Shown here: piece by piece, positions 44,960 through 54,397 of the stretch | Layout of the letters: each line of letters starts with the position of its first letter | Position numbering within the stretch: position 1 is the first letter of the stretch | Notes under the pieces: model-generated | Seen by the model: the letters and a program-made list of their open reading frames with translations, nothing else | Database searches by the model: none | What the model was told of the DNA's origin: nothing | Source of the DNA: Woeseiaceae bacterium | GTDB lineage: Bacteria > Pseudomonadota > Gammaproteobacteria > Steroidobacterales > Woeseiaceae | Assembly: GCA_024640365.1 (NCBI GenBank) | Contig: JAHEFE010000011.1 | Span: 17,266-81,265, forward strand | Direction of reading: 5' to 3' | DNA: 64,000 nucleotides | Program-made: the position numbers and the translations under genes

Positions 44960-45850
44960 TTGTCCGCATCTTTCGAACAAAAAATCCCTTTCTATTCCGC
45001 GCGCATTACTCAGGCGCTGGAAAGCGCCCTGCCGGCAGCTGCCGCCACGCCCAATCGGCTCCACGAAGCCATGCGCTACGCGACACTGAAGGGCGGTAAA
45101 CGTATCCGACCGCTCATCGTCTATGCGGCCGGCGAGTGCCTGTCGCTCGATCCGGCATTGCTCGATGCACCTGCCGCTGCGATTGAGCTGATTCACGCGT
45201 TTTCCCTCGTGCACGACGACTTGCCAGCTATGGATGATGATGACCTGCGTCGGGGGCTGCCCACGGTGCACAAGCAATTTGACGAAGCGACGGCAATACT
45301 CGCAGCGGACGCCCTGCAGCCTTTGGCTTTCGCGACTATCGTCAACGCATCCGGTTTTAGTGCCGACACGAAGCAGGCCTTGGTCGGCTTGATAGCCAAC
45401 GCGTGCGGCTCCTTCGGAATGACTGGTGGCCAATCAATCGACCTGGAATCAGAAGGTAGAAAGTTGACCGTTGCCGCGCTGGAAGAAATGTATGCGCTAA
45501 AGACTGGCGCACTAATTCATGCTTCGGTAATTTCCGCGTGCATCATTGCCGGCCACCTCGGACATGAGCAGCACGACGCCCTTGATCAATTCGGTCGCTG
45601 CCTTGGCGTCGCTTTCCAGATCAAAGATGACATCCTCGATGTTGAGGGAGAAACTGAAGTCATAGGCAAACCGGCTGGCTCCGATGTCAAGAAACAAAAG
45701 GCTACTTACCCATCATTATTCGGGTTGCAGCAATCACACGCGCGTTGCGATGAGCTTTTTGACAAAGCGCTCAGTTCCCTGACTGATTTTGGTGCCGATG
45801 CGGAACCATTGCGCTGGATTGCGCGCTACGTCATCGATCGAGGCAACTGA
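44960..45850 (+). CDS. ispA: Farnesyl diphosphate synthase (polyprenyl synthetase)
   Basis: A 296-residue short-chain prenyl transferase, condensing IPP with DMAPP and GPP to farnesyl diphosphate. The first aspartate-rich motif is DDLPAMDDDDLRRG with the preceding helix FSLVH, the second FQIKDDILD; KGGKRIRP binds IPP. I start at TTG 44960 (LSASFEQKIPF), with GGAG ten bases upstream, since upstream codons overlap the mvaD promoter and look non-coding. It is divergent from the mevalonate operon and two bases upstream of dinB. Confidence 0.9.
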   Translation: MSASFEQKIPFYSARITQALESALPAAAATPNRLHEAMRYATLKGGKRIRPLIVYAAGECLSLDPALLDAPAAAIELIHAFSLVHDDLPAMDDDDLRRGLPTVHKQFDEATAILAADALQPLAFATIVNASGFSADTKQALVGLIANACGSFGMTGGQSIDLESEGRKLTVAALEEMYALKTGALIHASVISACIIAGHLGHEQHDALDQFGRCLGVAFQIKDDILDVEGETEVIGKPAGSDVKKQKATYPSLFGLQQSHARCDELFDKALSSLTDFGADAEPLRWIARYVIDRGN

Positions 45851-45852
45851 TT

Positions 45853-47022
45853 TTGAGTGGTGAGCGCAAAATTTTGCACGCCGACATGGATGCGTTTTAT
45901 GCGTCCATCGAGCAGCGTGACGATACTGCGCTGCGCGGCAGACCTGTCGTTGTTGCTGGCGCCAGTAATAGAGCTGTAGTTGCAGCGGCCAGTTACGAGG
46001 CGCGGAAATTTGGTATTCGCTCAGCAATGTCCATGCGCGATGCGCTGCGACACTGCCCAACCGTCTGTCGCGTGAATCCTCGCATTGATCACTATGCGAA
46101 AGTTTCACAACAAGTATTCCAGATATTCAACGAATTCACGCCAATAGTTGAGGGCTTATCCCTCGATGAAGCCTTTCTTGACGTCACCAATAGCCTTTCT
46201 CTTTTTGGTAGCGAAGTTGAAATCGCCCGCCAGATAAAATTACGCGTCAAAAATGAATTGAACCTAACAGTTTCAGTCGGAATTGCGCCCAATAAACTAG
46301 TAGCAAAAATTGCGTCGGATCTCGACAAACCGGACGGCTTGTTTGAAGTCACGCATGAAAATATGCGGCAGGTCCTTGACCCGTTGCCGGTATCAGTGAT
46401 CCCTGGAATAGGTCGTGTAACGCTCGAGCAACTGCAGCGCGCCGCCATTAGAACTGTGCGTGACCTCAGACAGGCAAGCGATCATGTCCTGGAGCCAATA
46501 TTTGGTCGCTTTGCACACCGGACTCGGGAACGCGCTGCTGGCATAGATGATCGCCCTGTGACTCCATTCCGTGAGGAAAAATCAATCAGCGCCGAGATTA
46601 CGTTCGATGTCGACCTGGCGGACGGTCGAAGCCTGCATCGAGAATTGCTAAAACTCAGTGAACGTACCGCCAACAGGCTGCGCAAGAAACAACTGTTTGC
46701 TGGCGTGCTGCAACTTAAGATACGTGATGCTGATTTCAAGACTTTTAGTAGGCAAAAAGCGATTACGCCAGCGAGCAACAGTACCGATGTGATTTACGCT
46801 CTCAGCCAACAATTGCTGGATAACTGGCTGCTCGAACACCCGGGAACCCAAATTCGCTTGCTTGGCGTAGGAGGCGGTAAACTTGATGCCGTCGAGCAGG
46901 CCGATATGTTTGCCGACAATACCAACGTTGTGACCTCCCAGGTTGATCGGGCGGTCGACCTGATCAGAAACCGCTTCGGTGCCCTGGCGGTAAATCGGGC
47001 GCGCACCTTGGATGATGTCTAA
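45853..47022 (+). CDS. dinB: DNA polymerase IV (Y-family)
   Basis: A 389-residue translesion polymerase. The catalytic motifs are HADMDAFYASIEQRD (near residue 9) and LSLDEAFLDVT (near 100), with the helix-hairpin-helix thumb VIPGIGRVTLEQL and a little-finger domain after about 240. The start is TTG 45853, two bases after the ispA stop, so translation may be coupled. The length is slightly above that of E. coli DinB (351). No LexA-box-like site could be placed, because the gene overlaps the upstream operon. Confidence 0.93.
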   Translation: MSGERKILHADMDAFYASIEQRDDTALRGRPVVVAGASNRAVVAAASYEARKFGIRSAMSMRDALRHCPTVCRVNPRIDHYAKVSQQVFQIFNEFTPIVEGLSLDEAFLDVTNSLSLFGSEVEIARQIKLRVKNELNLTVSVGIAPNKLVAKIASDLDKPDGLFEVTHENMRQVLDPLPVSVIPGIGRVTLEQLQRAAIRTVRDLRQASDHVLEPIFGRFAHRTRERAAGIDDRPVTPFREEKSISAEITFDVDLADGRSLHRELLKLSERTANRLRKKQLFAGVLQLKIRDADFKTFSRQKAITPASNSTDVIYALSQQLLDNWLLEHPGTQIRLLGVGGGKLDAVEQADMFADNTNVVTSQVDRAVDLIRNRFGALAVNRARTLDDV

Positions 47023-47079
47023 ATCAGGTAGAATTGGTTCACAGGACGCCACGCCGACAGGCGCAAACACTGGTTAAAT

Positions 47080-48732
47080 ATGTATACAGACTTTTTTGGA
47101 CTTACTGAAAAACCGTTCGCGATCACTCCCGACCCACGTTACCTCTTCATGAGTGAACGGCACGGCGAGGCGCTCGCGCACCTGGTTTACGGTGTGACGG
47201 AAAGCGGCGGCTTCATACAATTAACAGGTGAAGTTGGCACCGGCAAAACGACTCTGGTCAGAACACTGCTTGGTAAGGTTCCTGAAAAGGCCGATGTCGC
47301 CCTGATACTGAACCCACAGCTAACCGCCATAGAATTCCTGGAGACAATTTGCGAGGAATTGAGCATTCCTGTGCCGCCGCGCAGCGGAAGTACTAAAGCG
47401 CTGGTTGATACGCTAAACAAGCACCTGCTAGCCGCACATGCGAAAGGCAGACGAACCATTTTGTTAGTCGACGAAGCACAAAATCTTGCTGCCGACGTTT
47501 TAGAGGAGGTGCGCTTACTCACCAACCTCGAAACAGCCAAGCAGAAACTTTTACAGATCATCCTGATTGGCCAACCGGAACTGCGCGAACTACTCGCTCG
47601 TAATGATTTGCGACAACTAGCACAGCGCATAACCGGTCGCTATCACTTGCAGCCACTCACCCGGGATGAGTCAGATCAATACATTAGCCACAGGCTCAAA
47701 GTCGCAGGCGCGCTGGTAGAAATATTCACCCCAGCTGCGCGGCGCGAGGTATTTCGATTATCAGCCGGGATACCGCGCATCATAAACGTCATATGTGACA
47801 GAGCTCTACTGGGCGCATATAGCCGCGGAGTGCGCCTCATTAATCAACAACTGGTGCGCGAAGCTGCCTCCGAAATATCCGGAAAGAAACTGCAGGGCCG
47901 AACAAACATGTGGCTCTACCCTGCTATTGGCATAACAGCCGCTATCCTGATCGCGCTTGGCGGGTTCACAGTTTTTAGTGAACAGGCCGCCCATGAACTC
48001 ATTGCCGCACCAGTAGAAACAACATCCGCGCTCGTCGAACGTGAAGCCGAGTCAGTGGTCACCGATGAGCCAAAACTACCCGAGCAACAACCTGTTGAAA
48101 TCGTCGACGAACCCGACCTGGAAACAGTATTGCTCGAAAATCAGGCGGCGACAGGAACCAATACCGCTATGGCGAATTTGTTTGCCCAATGGGGCCTGCA
48201 ATACGATGCCAACCAACAAAGCGCCTGCAAGCAAGCAGAAGAACATGGCCTGAGCTGCCTTTTCCAACGCGGTACCTGGAATGTCGTTCGCCAACTTGAT
48301 CGACCAGCAATTTTGAATCTGACCGACACAGCCGGATATGAACACCAGGCGGTTCTAACCAGAATCAATGGGGATATGGCGTCTCTCGAAATTGGAAGCG
48401 TGAATCTCGATGTTTCACAAAACAGCATTTCCGACCTCTGGTACGGCGAGTATCTGATCTTGTGGCGTCCGCCTAATGGCAAACCGACGGCTCTCGGAGC
48501 CGGTATGCGGGATGCGTCAGTGCTGTGGTTGCGAGAGGGTCTGGCCAAATTTGATCCAGCCATGGCGACTACGAGCAACGACCCGCAATTTTTCGATCAA
48601 CAGTTATCCGAAAATCTGCGGGAGTTTCAGCGCCGCAATCGACTAAAAGTCGATGGTCTTGCTGGACAACAGACTCAAATCATTCTTAACTCGGGCCTCG
48701 GCCTCGAAAATACTCCGCGACTAAGCCAATAG
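47080..48732 (+). CDS. gspA: GspA/ExeA-type ATPase with peptidoglycan-binding domain
   Basis: A 550-residue inner-membrane ATPase. The N-terminal AAA domain begins MYTDFFGLTEKPFAITPDPRYLF, with Walker A GEVGTGKTTL (near 50) and Walker B ILLVDEAQNL. A membrane helix lies near 280-300, followed by a periplasmic part with a central domain and a PG_binding_1 motif (LREFQRRNRLKVDGLAGQQTQ, about 508-528). In Aeromonas, ExeA and ExeB remodel peptidoglycan to help assemble the type II secretin. gspB follows 41 bases later; no other secretion genes are in the window. Confidence 0.9.
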   Translation: MYTDFFGLTEKPFAITPDPRYLFMSERHGEALAHLVYGVTESGGFIQLTGEVGTGKTTLVRTLLGKVPEKADVALILNPQLTAIEFLETICEELSIPVPPRSGSTKALVDTLNKHLLAAHAKGRRTILLVDEAQNLAADVLEEVRLLTNLETAKQKLLQIILIGQPELRELLARNDLRQLAQRITGRYHLQPLTRDESDQYISHRLKVAGALVEIFTPAARREVFRLSAGIPRIINVICDRALLGAYSRGVRLINQQLVREAASEISGKKLQGRTNMWLYPAIGITAAILIALGGFTVFSEQAAHELIAAPVETTSALVEREAESVVTDEPKLPEQQPVEIVDEPDLETVLLENQAATGTNTAMANLFAQWGLQYDANQQSACKQAEEHGLSCLFQRGTWNVVRQLDRPAILNLTDTAGYEHQAVLTRINGDMASLEIGSVNLDVSQNSISDLWYGEYLILWRPPNGKPTALGAGMRDASVLWLREGLAKFDPAMATTSNDPQFFDQQLSENLREFQRRNRLKVDGLAGQQTQIILNSGLGLENTPRLSQ

Positions 48733-48773
48733 CTACTATCGGGCTATTGAGGCTTCGATAACAGGATTCGTGT

Positions 48774-49418
48774 ATGTCTTTCATCCTTGATGCACTAAAA
48801 AAATCCGAGTCGGAGCGACAGCGGCAAAGCACGCCAGGATTCGCTGACGTACCGGCGCGAGTCGTATCCCGTCGTACACCCACCTGGCTGTGGATCGTGG
48901 CGGCATTACTACTGATTAATGTCGCGGTACTGCTTGGTCTTTATTTTCGGCCCGCCGCCACCCCAGTTGCAGCAATTCCAGCGACGACTCCAGCGCACAT
49001 AGAAACCGTCGCCAGAGCAGTTATACCACCGGTCGAAGATCCGTTACCGACCCCAGTCGCTGAAAAAGCAGAGGTTCGGCCGTTGTCATCAGAGGCGGCA
49101 GATCAACAACAAAGACCATCAAGAGGTTCGGTAACTGTAGAGTCCACCGCTGAATCCCAACAGGCAACCGCCGCGGAGGTGTATTCTCATTATCCCAGCT
49201 TTGCTGCACTGGTAGCCAACGGTACTCTGCAGTTGGCTGATTTGCACATTGATATTCATGTTTACAGCACAGCACCGAAAGACCGTTTCGTATTCATTAA
49301 CATGAATAAATACCGTGAAGGTGACCAGTTGTCCGAAGGGCCAAAATTACATGCAATAACAAACGAAGGCGTCGTCCTCGACTACCTTGGAAGGCGATTC
49401 TTGCTGAATCGCGATTAA
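48774..49418 (+). CDS. gspB: General secretion pathway protein B
   Basis: A 214-residue GspB/ExeB. MSFILDALKKSESERQRQ is the diagnostic N-terminus, followed by a membrane helix (about 39-60), a Pro/Ala/Glu-rich periplasmic linker and the C-terminal T2SSB domain (LQLADLHIDIHVYS...DRFVFINMNKYREGDQL...LDYLGRRFLLNRD). It forms a complex with GspA for secretin placement. The same pair also occurs in organisms that use it only for outer-membrane assembly, so the window does not prove a type II system. Confidence 0.92.
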   Translation: MSFILDALKKSESERQRQSTPGFADVPARVVSRRTPTWLWIVAALLLINVAVLLGLYFRPAATPVAAIPATTPAHIETVARAVIPPVEDPLPTPVAEKAEVRPLSSEAADQQQRPSRGSVTVESTAESQQATAAEVYSHYPSFAALVANGTLQLADLHIDIHVYSTAPKDRFVFINMNKYREGDQLSEGPKLHAITNEGVVLDYLGRRFLLNRD

Positions 49419-49452
49419 ACCCCTGCCGCCCCAACAGGACACGCGACAACCA

Positions 49453-51312
49453 ATGAATGACGCCGCCATCACAATTGATTCTATTACTGGTGACCAACTC
49501 GCAACAGGGCTCCGCTCGGGTATTCATCGGGTCATTGAAGAGCAGGAATTACTCAACCGCATCAACGTTTTTCCGGTGCCGGATGGCGACACAGGTACCA
49601 ATCTGACGCTATCCCTGAGCGCTGTACTGGGAATTTTGAAGAGCCCAGCACATAGTGGCGTGGGGTCATTGCTAACCCAAATGGCAGATGCGCTTCTGGA
49701 CGGCGCACGCGGAAACTCAGGCGCCATCGTTGCGCAGTTTTTCCAGGGCATGAGTGATGCTGTGGGTGACCAGGTTGAGCTGTCACTTGCGTCTTTTGCA
49801 AAAGCCGTTCGCAGTGGTTCGGACTATGCACATGACGCACTCGCTGAGCCTCGCGAAGGAACGATTCTGACAGTGATTGCGGCCTTCGCTGGAAGTTTAT
49901 CGGACTCTCGGCTTGGCAGCGATATACGTAACTTGGGAGAGCAACTCGAGCACTCTATTGCAGTTGCTCAGCAGGCATTGCTCGATACTCAGGGACAGCT
50001 TGAAGTCTTGCGCAAGGCGGGCGTGGTTGATGCCGGGGCCAAAGGGTTCGTCGTATTGATCGAGGGAGTCACGGACTATTTGCGACACGGCAAATTTTGC
50101 GACGAACCCGCGCTGAACTTGCATGTTGAAGGTAGTGAAATTGAAGATGTCGCGGGCGAAGAGTCTGACCTGCAATACCGCTTTTGTACCGAATGCATAG
50201 TCACCGGAGCTGATATCAATCGGCGCAAACTTCGAGAAGGCCTGTCTGGTCTCGGTAACTCCCTGGTGCTTGCCGGATCCAAGGAAAAAGCCAAAATTCA
50301 TATTCATGTGAACGACCCCGAGGCCGTTTTTGAGCTTGCCAAAAAATTCGGAGAATTAAAAGGCGAGAAAGCTGATGACATGCAACGCCAGCAACACAGC
50401 ACACATGGACAGAAGCGAAAGTTTGCAGTCATAACTGACTCGGCGGCAGATATCGCTGAGGAGTATATGGACAACCTTGATATCCATATGGTCCCCGCTC
50501 GTATTCATTTTGGCGAACACGCTTACCTGGACAAAGTCAGCATTACACCCGAGCAGTTTTTTGAAGAACTGAAAAGCAACCCGATCGCACCCAAGTCATC
50601 ACAGCCGTCACCGGGCGACTTTCGTCGCCAGTTTCAATTTCTTGCCAGCCATTATCCGGACGTAATTTCTATTAATCTTACGCCTACCGTCAGTGGCACA
50701 TTGCAGACAGCGAAGCACTCGGCTGGGCGCATTAACGCGGCTGGCGAGATTCATGTAGTCAACTCGCGCAATGCCTCTCTTGGCGAGGGGTTGGTCGCGG
50801 TCTATGCCGCGGAATGTGCAGCAGCAGGTCTCGACGTGAAGCAAACCCTGGCATTGCTCGACCATGTAATCGCGAACACCTTTACCTTTGGGCTAGTAAA
50901 GGACCTACGCTATGCAGTCCGCGGTGGCCGGGTGCCTGCATCCAAGAAACTGCTCGCAGACCTGTTGCGAGTAGTACCGATTTTGCGCACCGAACCGGAT
51001 GGCAAATTAACAGCCAACGGCATCATTCTTGGTCGATCAAATCTGCTGCCGAGGTTTGCCCGTTATATCGCCAAACGATTGCCGGCAGCCGACCATATAC
51101 GCATTGCCTTAGGGCACGCACTGTGCGATCAGGAAGCGACTGAATTGGAATTATTATTGCGTAAAAATATTCCAGCAGTTAAAAGCAGCTCAATTACGAG
51201 TCTTGGCACCGCACTCGGTGTACATGGCGGTCCGGGCACACTCGTAGTCGGCATCCAACGCTACGTGGCGCCACAAGCCCTGCTCGGTCAACTCTCACAA
51301 GCCAAGGACTGA
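49453..51312 (+). CDS. DAK2 - DegV fusion protein (FakA-like/FakB-like)
   Basis: A 619-residue cytoplasmic protein. Residues about 15-205 are a DAK2 nucleotide-binding domain (INVFPVPDGDTGTNLTLSL with metal-binding aspartates; ARGNSGAIVAQFF). A middle domain (about 225-310; YRFCTECIVTG, IHIHVNDPEAVFELA) is FakA-like. Residues about 318-600 are a DegV fatty-acid-binding domain (FAVITDSAADIAEEY, SQPSPGDFRRQF, NLTPTVSGTLQTA, VNSRNASLGEG). In Firmicutes FakA and FakB are separate and phosphorylate exogenous fatty acids; here kinase and carrier are fused, so a similar role is likely but unproven. Confidence 0.88.
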   Translation: MNDAAITIDSITGDQLATGLRSGIHRVIEEQELLNRINVFPVPDGDTGTNLTLSLSAVLGILKSPAHSGVGSLLTQMADALLDGARGNSGAIVAQFFQGMSDAVGDQVELSLASFAKAVRSGSDYAHDALAEPREGTILTVIAAFAGSLSDSRLGSDIRNLGEQLEHSIAVAQQALLDTQGQLEVLRKAGVVDAGAKGFVVLIEGVTDYLRHGKFCDEPALNLHVEGSEIEDVAGEESDLQYRFCTECIVTGADINRRKLREGLSGLGNSLVLAGSKEKAKIHIHVNDPEAVFELAKKFGELKGEKADDMQRQQHSTHGQKRKFAVITDSAADIAEEYMDNLDIHMVPARIHFGEHAYLDKVSITPEQFFEELKSNPIAPKSSQPSPGDFRRQFQFLASHYPDVISINLTPTVSGTLQTAKHSAGRINAAGEIHVVNSRNASLGEGLVAVYAAECAAAGLDVKQTLALLDHVIANTFTFGLVKDLRYAVRGGRVPASKKLLADLLRVVPILRTEPDGKLTANGIILGRSNLLPRFARYIAKRLPAADHIRIALGHALCDQEATELELLLRKNIPAVKSSSITSLGTALGVHGGPGTLVVGIQRYVAPQALLGQLSQAKD

Positions 51313-51313
51313 A

Positions 51314-51973
51314 TCAGGCTCGCAGCACGGCTCCAGTCGGAGTTATAAGCTCCTCTCCCTCATTGCGCGCGTTATTGACGCGACGATCCACGGGCCACGC
51401 TTGTAGTGGGACCGAACTCTTTGGTAACGCGGTACTCGTGTCCAGCCACCGCTCCGCTTCGCCAGGATTTAAGATCACTGGCATTCGATGATGTAATTGC
51501 TGCAAAAAATCACTAGCTTCAGCGGTAATGATCGTCGTCGTCTCAACCACGCTTTGGGTTTGCGGATCATTCCAGCTTTCCCACAGACCTGCGAATGCCA
51601 TTACCTGGCCATCCTGCTGCGAGATATACCATGGCATCTTGAGCTCACCGTCGCGACGCCACTCGTAATAACCGTCAGCTAACACCAGGCAACGGCGTTT
51701 TTTCAGGGCATTACGAAAGGAGGGTTTCTCGGCAATCGTCTCGGCACGCGCATTAATCATACGGTTGCCGATAGCAATGTCCTTGGCCCAGAAAGGAACC
51801 AGGCCCCAGCGCAACATCGTCAACTCCGGCGCCGCGTCACCCAGGGCACGAATAGTTGCAATTTGCTGGGTCGGCGCAATGTTGTAGCGAACCGGGAGCG
51901 CAGCGGCGACGTTAACACCAAATAGTGCTGTAACGGCCTCCGCAGGAGAATAAAAGGCGAATCGACCACACAC
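51314..51973 (-). CDS. yedK: SOS response-associated peptidase (YedK/HMCES)
   Basis: A 219-residue SRAP-domain protein. MCGRFAFYS gives the invariant Cys2, which crosslinks abasic sites in single-stranded DNA and shields them from strand breaks. Other family residues are RYNIAPTQQ, WGLVPFWAKD, NARAETIAEKPSFRNALKKRRCLVLADGYYEW (with the catalytic glutamate, spanning about 72-105) and HHRMPVIL with the histidine. It is convergent with the DAK2-DegV gene, one base between stops. Confidence 0.94.
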   Translation of the reverse strand: MCGRFAFYSPAEAVTALFGVNVAAALPVRYNIAPTQQIATIRALGDAAPELTMLRWGLVPFWAKDIAIGNRMINARAETIAEKPSFRNALKKRRCLVLADGYYEWRRDGELKMPWYISQQDGQVMAFAGLWESWNDPQTQSVVETTTIITAEASDFLQQLHHRMPVILNPGEAERWLDTSTALPKSSVPLQAWPVDRRVNNARNEGEELITPTGAVLRA

Positions 51974-51976
51974 AGG

Positions 51977-52750
51977 TTACTCTCGAATTCCCACGCCTCG
52001 ATTAAGTAATCCGAGGCAGGCAGAGAACAGCAACACTATGAAAATACTGACAATCAAATATGCCCTGCTGATACTGATATCGGAAACTCCGAGGATGCCG
52101 TAGCGAAACGCATTCACCATGTACAGAATGGGATTGCCCATTGATACTTTTTGCCAAAACTCCGGCAACAGTGTAATCGAATAGAACACACCACCGAGAT
52201 AGGTTAGTGGCGTCAGAACAAATGTTGGAACTATAGAAATGTCATCAAATTTTCTCGCGTACACAGCATTTATGAAACCAGCTAACGAGAAAACGACCGA
52301 GGACATCAGAACCATCGAAATCGTAATCAGTGGATGAGCAACCGTCAGGTTCGTGAATGCGAGCGCTACCGCCGTCACTAGGGCGCCCACCATCGCTGCG
52401 CGCACTACGCCACCGATAACGTGACCTATAATAATAGTCGCATTCGACATTGGTGAGACTAGCATTTCTTCCACGTGGCGGCCGAATTTCGCGCCGAAGA
52501 AAGATGACACGACGTTGCCGTAGGAGTTGGTGATAACCGACATCATGATCAGCCCTGGAGCGATAAACTGCATATAATCAAAGCCGCCCATTACGCCGAT
52601 GCGCTTGCCAATCAAGCTGCCAAAAATAATGAAATACAGCGTCATCATTATTGCCGGCGGCACAATTGTCTGCACCCAGATGCGAACGACCCGCAAAAAT
52701 TCCTTGCGAACTATGGTCTTCAGAGCATTCCAATTAAGGGCCAGATTCAT
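51977..52750 (-). CDS. ABC-2 type transporter permease
   Basis: A 257-residue permease with about six membrane helices, of the YadH/NodJ-like type (TIVPPAIMMTLYFIIFGSLIG, FIAPGLIMMSVITNSYGNVVSSFF, EEMLVSPMSNATIIIGHVIGG, YARKFDDISIVPTFVLTPLTYLGGVFYS). I start at ATG 52750, one base after the ATPase stop; the open frame extends upstream inside the ATPase gene. YadG/YadH relatives export unknown substrates. Confidence 0.93.
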   Translation of the reverse strand: MNLALNWNALKTIVRKEFLRVVRIWVQTIVPPAIMMTLYFIIFGSLIGKRIGVMGGFDYMQFIAPGLIMMSVITNSYGNVVSSFFGAKFGRHVEEMLVSPMSNATIIIGHVIGGVVRAAMVGALVTAVALAFTNLTVAHPLITISMVLMSSVVFSLAGFINAVYARKFDDISIVPTFVLTPLTYLGGVFYSITLLPEFWQKVSMGNPILYMVNAFRYGILGVSDISISRAYLIVSIFIVLLFSACLGLLNRGVGIRE

Positions 52751-52751
52751 A

Positions 52752-53693
52752 TCAATTACCACTCGTCTTTGCCGCTTCCGCAGCCTTGCCGTCGACGAGC
52801 CCCATAAATAGCTCTTCCAGCCTGTTCGCTTTGTTACGCATGCTTTGCACTTCGAGACCCTGGGTCGTGAGCGCCGCGAACATTTCATTCAATGTGTGCC
52901 CGGCATCAATCACGACCTCTATTTCTGCTTCATCAATTTGCTTGTAGTCAAATCCGTCGAGTTGCGGCAGTGATAAAAGCGGATTCCGCAAACTGATTAC
53001 AAATATTTCCCGCTGCAAGCGCCTCAGCACTGTGCTCATCCGTGCATTTTCGATGATAGTGCCATCGTCAATAATCGCTACGTGGCGACACAAGCTTTCC
53101 GCTTCTTCAAGGTAGTGGGTTGTTAGAATAATGGTTGTACCCGCTTCATTGATCTTTCGCAGGTACTCCCACATAGACCGGCGAATTTCGATATCAACAC
53201 CAGCGGTAGGCTCATCGAGAATGAGTAGTTTGGGCTCGTGAATCAACGCCCGCGCGATCATGAGCCGACGCTTCATACCACCGGAGAGATTTCGGGCAAT
53301 ATCGTGGCGCCTGTCCCAGAGTCTCAACTCTCGCAGATACCTCTCGGCCCTGATGAGCGCCGTCTTTCTGTCCAGACCGTAGTACCCGGCTTGATTGACA
53401 ACAATATTCAATACGCTATCGAACAAGTTGAGATTTATTTCTTGCGGTACGAGGCCAATGCAGGCCTTGGCTGCTTCGAGATCGTCATCAATATTGTGAC
53501 CGAAAATTTCTACGGTCCCGGAAGTCTTGTTGACCAGCGAGCATACAATTCCGATTGCGGTCGTCTTGCCAGCGCCATTAGGTCCGAGCAGTGCGTAGAA
53601 ATCTCCAGCATCGACCGATAGGTCAATACCCTTCAGAGCCTCTTTTCCATTGCCGTATGTTTTGGTCAGTTTACTGATAGTTAGTGCATGCAT
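52752..53693 (-). CDS. ABC transporter ATP-binding protein (YadG-like)
   Basis: A 313-residue ABC ATPase partner of the permease directly downstream. Walker A is GPNGAGKTTAIGIV (near residue 37), the signature LSGGMKRRLMIARAL (near 137), Walker B LLILDEPTAGVD, and the H-loop TTHYLEEAE. A C-terminal extension of about 80 residues follows. I take ATG 53693 as the start; a TTG three codons earlier is the only other option. Confidence 0.94.
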   Translation of the reverse strand: MHALTISKLTKTYGNGKEALKGIDLSVDAGDFYALLGPNGAGKTTAIGIVCSLVNKTSGTVEIFGHNIDDDLEAAKACIGLVPQEINLNLFDSVLNIVVNQAGYYGLDRKTALIRAERYLRELRLWDRRHDIARNLSGGMKRRLMIARALIHEPKLLILDEPTAGVDIEIRRSMWEYLRKINEAGTTIILTTHYLEEAESLCRHVAIIDDGTIIENARMSTVLRRLQREIFVISLRNPLLSLPQLDGFDYKQIDEAEIEVVIDAGHTLNEMFAALTTQGLEVQSMRNKANRLEELFMGLVDGKAAEAAKTSGN

Positions 53694-53746
53694 AGGGCGC
53701 AATTGTATACGGCATGGAAAATCGAGTCGCGAACTTCTGAGCTAAA

Positions 53747-54397
53747 TTAACTGCACAGTGTCCGTAATGGCACATTGGTTGACCGGGCGGCAGTGGCCAT
53801 TCGCATCGCTGGCCGCTCCCGCAGCAAGATTGAGTTCAAAGCTGTGAGACGGGCCGCCCGTCTTGTTGCCGGATCCTTGTCCAGACCGTGAGTCAGCAAT
53901 CTGCTCCAAAACGATTTATCGGTCGCACAGCGCAAAGAAAGGACATCTGGTAACTGAGCAGCTGCCGTAACCACGCGAATAAGGGGTTGTGCGGCGATTT
54001 CCTCGCACCAGGCAGTAGATGCCCCGCATACCATGCGCGCAGCAAATGGATTTGTCCGCGCCAACTGCCAGGCAAAACCAAGGGTTGCCGAGATTATCCG
54101 TGACTCTTCGGCGGAGACGTTTGCAGCGCCTCGAAAGAGATCGTTGTCCGCTTCCACTGCAAGTAACGCGCCCCAAAACTCGATGTCATGCTCGCGGCAA
54201 CAACATAACAGAAATGGACAACGCGCCAGTCGGCGCAGCTGGGCCGCGCTCAGGCTGGCTAATTTGAGCACAGTGGGATCGGCAGGGCTGCCCAATAATC
54301 GTGCCGCGACAGTATGACGTCGCAACAATCGCAGAAAACTCACGTTGAGCTCAAATGTATCGTCGAAATCGATGTCCGCTGGTGCTGAAAACTCCAT
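53747..54397 (-). CDS. Unknown protein with an FlhD-like N-terminal region
   Basis: A 216-residue protein with no clear family. By eye, residues about 14-70 resemble E. coli FlhD: ELNVSFLRLLRR (16-27) against the FlhD segment around INLSYLLLAQRL, and LASLSAAQLRRLARCPFLLCCCR (46-68) against [23 protein letters not shown]-type sequence. The remaining 145 residues have no FlhD counterpart; they are helical and contain ARTNPFAARMVCGAS and KSFWSRLLTHGLDKD. No membrane segment or signal is seen. It is divergent from an FlhC-like gene, which supports the reading. Similarity is by memory of FlhD, not by search. Confidence 0.6.
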   Translation of the reverse strand: MEFSAPADIDFDDTFELNVSFLRLLRRHTVAARLLGSPADPTVLKLASLSAAQLRRLARCPFLLCCCREHDIEFWGALLAVEADNDLFRGAANVSAEESRIISATLGFAWQLARTNPFAARMVCGASTAWCEEIAAQPLIRVVTAAAQLPDVLSLRCATDKSFWSRLLTHGLDKDPATRRAARLTALNSILLRERPAMRMATAARSTNVPLRTLCS

